From Psychrobacter immobilis (lineage in GTDB: Bacteria; Pseudomonadota; Gammaproteobacteria; Pseudomonadales; Moraxellaceae), in assembly GCF_904846175.1 (NCBI RefSeq), contig NZ_CAJGZM010000004.1:62001-126000 (forward strand): a DNA stretch of 64,000 bases, given 5' to 3'. Below, in pieces: positions 58,751-64,000 of the stretch (the stretch's first letter is position 1; the number at the start of each line of letters is the position of its first letter). A program made the translations under genes and the position numbers. The notes beneath the pieces are model-generated. The model was not told the DNA's origin. It was given only the letters and a program-made list of their open reading frames with translations, and made no database searches.

Positions 58751-59371
58751 TTAGCGACGCGACAGAGTATAGTCATCATTAGGATTTTTATCGGCATCCA
58801 TCATAATCAAATGATTGTCTCTAATTTGATAGGTTTCGATGTTTTTCTTCTCGTAGACAATGGTGATTTTATTGTCATCTTGGCGATAAACCCCAGATTC
58901 TAGCAAAGGCGGATTGGTCGGCTCTGCATCATTAAAGACACTGGTTTTTAGCACAGAGCCATCAGCGAATAAATTTAAAGTAATGTCGATATTGTCGCAA
59001 GAAGCGCATGGCACAATACCGCCATAATCCCCCATCAACGTTGCTTGCAAAGTACTATCGCTATTCACTGTAGAAATCATCGGTGAGCTTCGCGTATTGT
59101 CTTTTGCATTGGCCGCTGCAATAAGTGACTGACCTTGTTCGCCATTTGCCTCATTGACTATATCGCTACTACCATTCTCTAGAGCAGCATCACTTTGCCC
59201 ATCAGCCTGCTCTAGACTATTTATCGGTGCAGTTTGCGTTGTTTTATTATTAGAAGAGGATGCGCTGTCACAGCTCATCAGTAATAGACAAAGTGGTATC
59301 GCTAACAATGGGCGCGTACAGCGTCTGATAGCGGTAACCGCAAAACAGCAAGTAGGCGAGAAATTCATCAT
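58751..59371 (-). CDS. NlpE-like lipoprotein
   Basis: A 206-aa lipoprotein with a signal and lipobox LLLMSC (cysteine about 34), then a polar Ser/Asn/Gln linker (about 36-100), then a domain like the N-terminal part of NlpE/CutF. That domain shows GDYGGIVPCASCDNIDITL (about 114-132) with the CxxC motif and a beta-barrel pattern. In E. coli NlpE this part senses lipoprotein trafficking and copper or redox stress through the Cpx system. The second NlpE domain is missing here. It lies on the same strand as dsbB but 486 bases apart. Confidence 0.8.
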   Translation of the reverse strand: MMNFSPTCCFAVTAIRRCTRPLLAIPLCLLLMSCDSASSSNNKTTQTAPINSLEQADGQSDAALENGSSDIVNEANGEQGQSLIAAANAKDNTRSSPMISTVNSDSTLQATLMGDYGGIVPCASCDNIDITLNLFADGSVLKTSVFNDAEPTNPPLLESGVYRQDDNKITIVYEKKNIETYQIRDNHLIMMDADKNPNDDYTLSRR

Positions 59372-59857
59372 AGTATTACCAAAAAACAGTTTTTTAAATA
59401 GTGTATCTAAACCTTGCCAGTAGGAAAACTGACTATGGCATTGGTAAAATAAAAATAATCAAAAACTAAATAGGACAAGCTTAACGGCAATAAGTAAAAC
59501 GCGCGACCCAGACTTCGTTAAATTATGTGATAACTGTAAACGAGCTAATCAATAACATCGTATATAAGCATTAAAAACACTGTCTATATGCGATTAATGG
59601 GCTATGGAATCTATCGTTATTCCAATAGGGTAGATAAATCTTATAGAGATATCAAAGCGTAAAAGTGACTAAGGAGGTTTATGGGTAGTGATGATAGGGT
59701 GAAAATATCAAATAAATAGCTTTTATAGGCTATAAAACTAAAATAACCGTCAGTACAATTAAGCATGACGGTTATAAGTGCTGGTTAATAATGACGCGCA
59801 ATTAAAGAAGTTAGGAAATGATTAACAGCCGTTAGAAAAATTGTTTATAAAGATAAT
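59372..59857. other. 486-bp gap between dsbB and the NlpE-like gene
   Basis: No gene seen. A 10-bp inverted repeat (ATAACCGTCA at 59743-59752; TGACGGTTAT at 59766-59775) followed by TTTTA on the minus strand is a weak terminator for dsbB. The remainder is AT-rich and would contain the promoter for the NlpE-like gene. Confidence 0.45.
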
Positions 59858-60370
59858 CTAGCGAGCAGGGCGCATGATACGCCATAAAATCAGCACATGC
59901 ACCACTATCAAAAGGCTAAATAAAATCAAAGATTGTTCAGGGATACTCAAACCCATAAATCTCCACGCAACAGATGCGCATTCGCCAGAACCAGCGAATA
60001 CCTCTTTTAAGACTTGCTGCATCGGCAAGGTATCAAGCCAATAATCTAAGCCGGGACCACATGATGGCACTTGGTCAGCAGGCAAATGTTGTAGCCATAC
60101 ATGACGACCTGCGACTACAGCCGCCCAACCGATACCTGCTAAGCTCCCAAGCCATAATAGCAAACGCACCACCATTGATTTTGGATTAAACAGCGCTGCG
60201 ATTAAAGCAAAGCCGCCCATAATCATCAGACCAATACGCTGAAAAATACACAGCGGGCAAGGCGAAAATCCCATATAACGCTGTAAGAAAAATAGCGCAA
60301 AACTCATGCCTATCACGGTCATTATTACTAAAAACACTTGCAGATTACGGTAAGTGGTCAACTGTCGCAT
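59858..60370 (-). CDS. dsbB: Disulfide bond formation protein DsbB
   Basis: The inner-membrane quinone-linked oxidase that recharges DsbA. The 170-aa protein has four membrane helices. The first periplasmic cysteine pair is in PCPLCIFQRIGL (about 37-48). The second pair is formed by CGPGL (about 104) and GECASV (about 129). The residues QRIGL are typical. With the DsbC-like protein it forms part of the disulfide network, but DsbA and DsbD genes are not here. ATG at 60370. Confidence 0.94.
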   Translation of the reverse strand: MRQLTTYRNLQVFLVIMTVIGMSFALFFLQRYMGFSPCPLCIFQRIGLMIMGGFALIAALFNPKSMVVRLLLWLGSLAGIGWAAVVAGRHVWLQHLPADQVPSCGPGLDYWLDTLPMQQVLKEVFAGSGECASVAWRFMGLSIPEQSLILFSLLIVVHVLILWRIMRPAR

Positions 60371-60440
60371 GGGGCGAATACTCTTATAAAGTGCTTATTG
60401 ATAAAGGTTAAAATTGATAAATATTGAAATTAATAAACAA

Positions 60441-62024
60441 TTAGCGGTATTGCTGTAAAAAATCCATAAAGTCTTCGGTTTCAGCTGCTTCAAGCTCAGC
60501 TTGCTGCAAGATAGATTTTTCGGCAAGTACTTCATATTTGGCTTGGGTATTCGGGCTCAAAGTCTGCTGTAGTATCGACTCACGATGCTGCTGTGCTAAA
60601 GTAAAGCCAAGCTGCCATAAGCTGCCTAAACGCTTACTATCTGAGTTAACTTGCGCCGAGATAGTCGACTCAGAATGTCCCGCTTTACCTTGCATCAAGG
60701 CAACCGCCGTCCGATATTCATTGCCACCATAGTGTGCATCAAGTAGCTCTGCCAATGGCTGCATACGGCTTAGGTGGGTGAGCATCCAGCTTTCAAGGGT
60801 TTGCTCGTCACCATTATTAATGATTTGCAAGTTCTCACGGCGACCTTCGTTGACCACGCGCTCCAAATTAACAGCCAGCGCCTCTTCTTCTGCTGGCATT
60901 AGCTCTGGCGAATCACTGAGCAGGCAGTACAGTGCCATCACTTCTAAAAAGCAGGCGCTAGATAAGCGAATACCAATATCGCTATATGGGTCGAGGTCGA
61001 TAGCGCGAAACTCAACGTAAGCAATACCGCGACGCTCAAGCGCTTCGGTTGGACTCTCGCCACTTTCAGCAATTTGTTTTGGACGGATAGGGCTATAGTA
61101 CTCATTTTCTATTTGTAGAATATGATCATTGATTTGAATCGGATTGCCTTCTGCATCGTTTAAGCCTAGCTTTTGAAAACTTTCATGCGGGGTTTGAATC
61201 GCACGGCGTAGACCTTTGACATACTCGGGTAGATTGTTATAACGAATATCAAGGTGTTCTTGCACGCTGTTGGTATAGCCAAGCTTGCCCATGCGTAGGC
61301 TGGTCGCAGTCGGTTTATAGTAGGTTGAGTCATTAAGCAGCTCAAGGTCATGCTCGATACCTGACACAAAGCACGGGCACACACTGGGACTGGCACCTAA
61401 TAAATACAGCAACAAACTGGTCAGACGTTTAAAGTTACGAATAAGACCCAAGTACTTGTCGTTTTTAAATTCTGTTAGGGTCAAATCTTGTGCGCTTGGT
61501 GTTTGCGCTTGCCATGCACTAAATAAGTCATCACCAAAGGACAGGTTATAATGTAAACCTGCAATGGTCTGCATCCGGCGACCATAACGGATACCGAGTC
61601 CACTGCGATATAAGGTTTTTAGCTTACCGGTATTAGAGCTGCCATAATCTGCTAGCGGAATATCTTCATCATTGGAGGATAGCATGCACGGCATTGATAA
61701 TGGCCACATCAGCTCGCCTTCAGGCATACCTTGGTAAACCAATAAATGCAGCTGACGCAGCATGGTCAGCGTCTCTTTCGGTGAAGTCTTGGGATCAGTG
61801 ATAAGTTCAAGCAAACTCTCTGAATAATCAGTGGTGATAAACGGATGGGTCAGCTTTGAGCCAAGTTTGGCAGGATGTGGCGTTTGGGCCAAAAACCCGT
61901 CAGGTTTAACACGTAGGCCTTCTTTTTCGATACCGCGCAGCATGCCGCTTAAATGCTTGCTATCAAACCAGTTTGGAATTTCAAAATCTACAAAGCTGCT
62001 CGCAAAATTACTCATAATAGTCAT
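60441..62024 (-). CDS. gshA: Glutamate-cysteine ligase
   Basis: It makes gamma-glutamylcysteine, the first step to glutathione. The 527-aa protein is of the proteobacterial GshA type, with GIEKEGLRVKPDG (about 31-43), HPFITTDYSESLLELIT (about 60-76), and the characteristic RSGLGIRYGRRMQTIAGLHYNLSF. The second ATG (M4, MSNFAS) at 62015 may be the actual start. The M1 and M4 starts differ by three codons. It stands in a minus-strand run with dsbB downstream; gshB is not in the window. Confidence 0.95.
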   Translation of the reverse strand: MTIMSNFASSFVDFEIPNWFDSKHLSGMLRGIEKEGLRVKPDGFLAQTPHPAKLGSKLTHPFITTDYSESLLELITDPKTSPKETLTMLRQLHLLVYQGMPEGELMWPLSMPCMLSSNDEDIPLADYGSSNTGKLKTLYRSGLGIRYGRRMQTIAGLHYNLSFGDDLFSAWQAQTPSAQDLTLTEFKNDKYLGLIRNFKRLTSLLLYLLGASPSVCPCFVSGIEHDLELLNDSTYYKPTATSLRMGKLGYTNSVQEHLDIRYNNLPEYVKGLRRAIQTPHESFQKLGLNDAEGNPIQINDHILQIENEYYSPIRPKQIAESGESPTEALERRGIAYVEFRAIDLDPYSDIGIRLSSACFLEVMALYCLLSDSPELMPAEEEALAVNLERVVNEGRRENLQIINNGDEQTLESWMLTHLSRMQPLAELLDAHYGGNEYRTAVALMQGKAGHSESTISAQVNSDSKRLGSLWQLGFTLAQQHRESILQQTLSPNTQAKYEVLAEKSILQQAELEAAETEDFMDFLQQYR

Positions 62025-62225
62025 CTGTTGTTATTAGTTATGGTCAGTCGCCACACGATTGCTGTACGATTGCAAAAAGGGGTGAGATATTCACGTCAGT
62101 TTAGCCCAAAGCTACCCTAAAAACCACGCACAATTACAAATACAGTAAGCTTCGGTTGTGGTTAAACTACGGTTGTTTCTTGGATAAAAGATAAAATAAA
62201 ATTTTGCAATCAGCGCATCTTAAGT

Positions 62226-62260
62226 AAAAAAAGCACCTACTTATCAAGTAGATGCTTTAA
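62226..62260 (-). terminator. Terminator after the roadblock gene
   Basis: A strong stem (AAGCACCTACTT with AAGTAGATGCTT, one G-U) and seven T on the minus strand. Confidence 0.88.
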
Positions 62261-62308
62261 ATTCATTATTTCATGTAAATGAGTCAATGCTTTAAATAAA
62301 AAACAGGC

Positions 62309-62665
62309 TTATGAAAATTCTAATTCAGTCTCGAAACCTTTTAGAATATGACGTGCCATGGCAAGGTTTGATTTTTGACGGTCAAGTACAAGGTATAAAA
62401 ATAAGTTGTCATTACGTACCAATGGGCGTAACAAATGATACTGCTTACTCAAGGTAATAAGAATGTCTTCGATGTTCTCATTTAAACCTAACGCTTCTGC
62501 AACTTTGCGCTTAGAGCGCAGCACTTCAGTATTACCAGCGGCAGCCAGTTCAAGATCGATGCCAGAGCCAAGAGTGGCCATTGCTAGACCAGATTCGCTG
62601 TCTACTAACGCTGCTGCGATAAAGCCGTCAATGTCGTTTAATGCATCAAGTGATAACTTAGCCAT
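62309..62665 (-). CDS. Roadblock/LC7-domain protein
   Basis: A 118-aa single-domain protein with the roadblock/longin-like fold pattern: [19 protein letters not shown] (about 14-32), then a helix with [15 protein letters not shown], then [16 protein letters not shown] (about 67-82). In Myxococcus and other bacteria such proteins partner small Ras-like GTPases. No GTPase of that kind is near. Function here is unknown, and the standalone context is a curiosity of Moraxellaceae genomes. ATG at 62665 follows AGGCACATCCTC. Confidence 0.75.
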   Translation of the reverse strand: MAKLSLDALNDIDGFIAAALVDSESGLAMATLGSGIDLELAAAGNTEVLRSKRKVAEALGLNENIEDILITLSKQYHLLRPLVRNDNLFLYLVLDRQKSNLAMARHILKGFETELEFS

Positions 62666-63024
62666 GAGGATGTGCCTTAATTATTTGGGATAGGAATGGG
62701 ATTGTTTTGCCGTCATTAGCCTTTGATAGCAAAATCCTTTAATAAAAAATCTTCTAACAAAAATCTTTTAATAAAAGGCTCGCAAGCAGTGGCTTTGCAA
62801 AAAGTTTTTTAAGTAGCAGCTAAAAAATGGTATTGATTAGTTTAGCTACTCAAAAGAAGACGGTATTTAAGCATATCTCCATAAAAAAACAATCGTAAAC
62901 CGACTAAAGCCACCTTTTACCCGATTATCGGTTAAAAATGACTTTTTCAGTTTACGATTGTATACTTAATTTTATCCCAACAGCACTGTATTGCTTCTAA
63001 AATGACGTAACTCTCTCGACCTGC
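62666..63024. other. 359-bp gap after erpA with a large structured terminator
   Basis: No gene. It holds the nested terminator at 62882-62961 and an AT-rich part that would hold the roadblock gene promoter. Confidence 0.5.
62882..62961 (-). terminator. Long nested terminator after erpA
   Basis: On the minus strand ACAATCGTAAAC (12 bases, from 62961) pairs with GTTTACGATTGT (ending at 62889), then TTTTTTT. A smaller hairpin (CCGATAATCGG type) lies inside the 49-base loop, so this may be a structured RNA as well as a terminator. Confidence 0.7.
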
Positions 63025-63405
63025 TTAAAGAGAAAACGATGAACCGCAGCCGCAAGTAGTGGTGGCATTTGGGTTGGTGACGATAAAGCGCGCGCCCTCT
63101 AAGCCTTCGGTATAGTCAACGGTAGAACCTTGCAGATACTGATAGCTTAGCGAATCGACGACTAAGGTCACATCCTCATTATCAAAATTGGCATCATCTT
63201 CATTAAGCTCATTGGCAAAGTTAAAGCCATAAGAGAAGCCTGAACAGCCGCCACCCGTCACGTAGACACGCAGCATCAGGTTGCTGTCACCTTCTTCTTC
63301 ACGCAGGCGACGTACTTTTTTTGCCGCACTGTCAGTTAAGTTCAGCGCGGTTGGGTCGATCGGCTGACTTGAGCTTGGGTTAAATTGGTTGGCTGATTCG
63401 TTCAT
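63025..63405 (-). CDS. erpA: Iron-sulfur cluster insertion protein ErpA
   Basis: An A-type carrier that inserts Fe-S clusters into target proteins. I chose the ATG at 63405 (126 aa, MNESANQ), behind GAGGTAGAT. The frame reaches 63429. It has the three conserved cysteines in GGGCSG (about 70) and TTCGCGSSF (about 117-125), and a C-terminal [13 protein letters not shown] block. ErpA rather than IscA is favoured by the length and N-terminus, but this was not tested. No iscR/iscSUA genes are near. Confidence 0.93.
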   Translation of the reverse strand: MNESANQFNPSSSQPIDPTALNLTDSAAKKVRRLREEEGDSNLMLRVYVTGGGCSGFSYGFNFANELNEDDANFDNEDVTLVVDSLSYQYLQGSTVDYTEGLEGARFIVTNPNATTTCGCGSSFSL

Positions 63406-63938
63406 ATCTACCTCAGTTGCTAAAATCAAATGATTTGTTTCTTATTTTTGCGAGGTCGTCTATTTATACTGGATAGGGCGACTGATGAGTAGCGGCTGAT
63501 AAAGCATAGGCTACGGTAATATATTTATATTTGGTCAAGGCATCTAGATGCTGATGTTGAGCGCTTATTTTGGCATTGCGACATTGTGGCATAGCGATTT
63601 GATGAATAGCAATGCTGCCGACGCTTAAAACTAGGCACTTAACTGCATGATGTCAATAGTGTTTTACTAGTATATCATAATTGGGGTATTGATTGATTTG
63701 TCAAGGGTGACAGCAGCGTTTGCAACGAGATAGCGGTTTTAAATAACAAACTTTTAAATCGTTCGCGCTCCATCATCATAACGAGTGGTTTTTAGCAGTA
63801 TAAAGAGTTGAATTTAAAATAGTTATTTAATCGTTTGCCTATGCGGCAAGCGTTTGAAATAATAGCCGCCTGTAAACATGCCAGACGTGTGTTTTTATTG
63901 CCTTAAGTTTTATATTATTGTTGAGATGAAGAAATTAT
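63406..63938. other. 533-bp gap before the ABC-F gene
   Basis: No open frame or RNA gene is recognisable on either strand. It presumably holds the divergent erpA and ABC-F promoters. Confidence 0.45.
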
Positions 63939-64000
63939 ATGATCGAATTTAAAGACGTTGGTGTTCGCCGTGATGGTCGTGAGTTGTTTGCAGGGGCAAG
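63939..64000 (+). CDS. ABC-F family ATPase, N-terminal fragment (cut by window end)
   Basis: Only about 20 codons are visible, from the ATG at 63939. The start MIEFKDVGVRRDGRELFAGA matches the opening of ABC-type ATPase domains, most like ABC-F proteins of the YheS/Uup type (translation-factor ATPases with two tandem domains). The ABC transporter ATP-binding subunit family remains possible. The function cannot be tested here. Confidence 0.6.
   Translation, partial: MIEFKDVGVRRDGRELFAGA

Overview
The window looks like the replication-origin region of a Moraxellaceae chromosome, most likely Psychrobacter. This rests on the arrangement rpmH-rnpA-yidD-yidC-mnmE read leftwards from an origin, with dnaA-dnaN-recF-gyrB read rightwards, on moderate-to-low GC by eye, and on the general look of the proteins. 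The genus is an inference and no search was run.

Layout. 1-1934 is the 3' part of a hybrid histidine kinase cut by the window edge. 2021-6371 holds riboflavin genes (ribE, ribD), nrdR and mnmE on the minus strand. 6580-9561 holds yidC, yidD, rnpA and rpmH (minus). 9562-10198 is oriC with a DnaA-box cluster. 10199-17549 holds dnaA, dnaN, recF and gyrB (plus). 17675-23671 is mixed: mntP, rlmF, a LysE-type exporter, a crotonase, an unrecognised AT-rich gene and a PatB/MalY lyase. 23664-28889 is a three-gene minus-strand set (AGPS-like flavoprotein, GlpD-like dehydrogenase, FGGY kinase). It is followed by guaA, a frameshifted HNH endonuclease, two MDR reductases, a DUF2157/DUF4401/GDYXXLXY membrane operon, a racemase, a MATE pump, a NadR-like enzyme, hydrolases, a nitronate monooxygenase-like protein, a DsrE protein, a thioesterase, a YigZ protein and an RsuA-type pseudouridine synthase (to 48151). 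48522-63405 holds a DsbC-like protein with a doubled dimerisation-like module, a DUF2939 protein, dnaJ, dapB, a small secretin-like protein, an ornithine/lysine decarboxylase, def, a GlsB/YeaQ protein, mpl, an NlpE-like lipoprotein, dsbB, gshA, a roadblock protein and erpA. The right edge cuts the start of an ABC-F ATPase.

The strongest non-genic signal is a family of eleven 14-bp palindromes, GTTTCAYGTGAAAC, scattered from 2.5 to 52 kb. They match the ParB-binding parS consensus. They occur in genes in different reading frames, between genes, next to terminators and once inside a terminator stem. A second DnaA-box cluster (2867-3139), interleaved with two of these sites, lies 7 kb from the main oriC. 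Together they suggest that this segment is the centromere-like and initiator-binding domain of the chromosome. I saw no tRNA, rRNA, CRISPR, insertion sequence or prophage.
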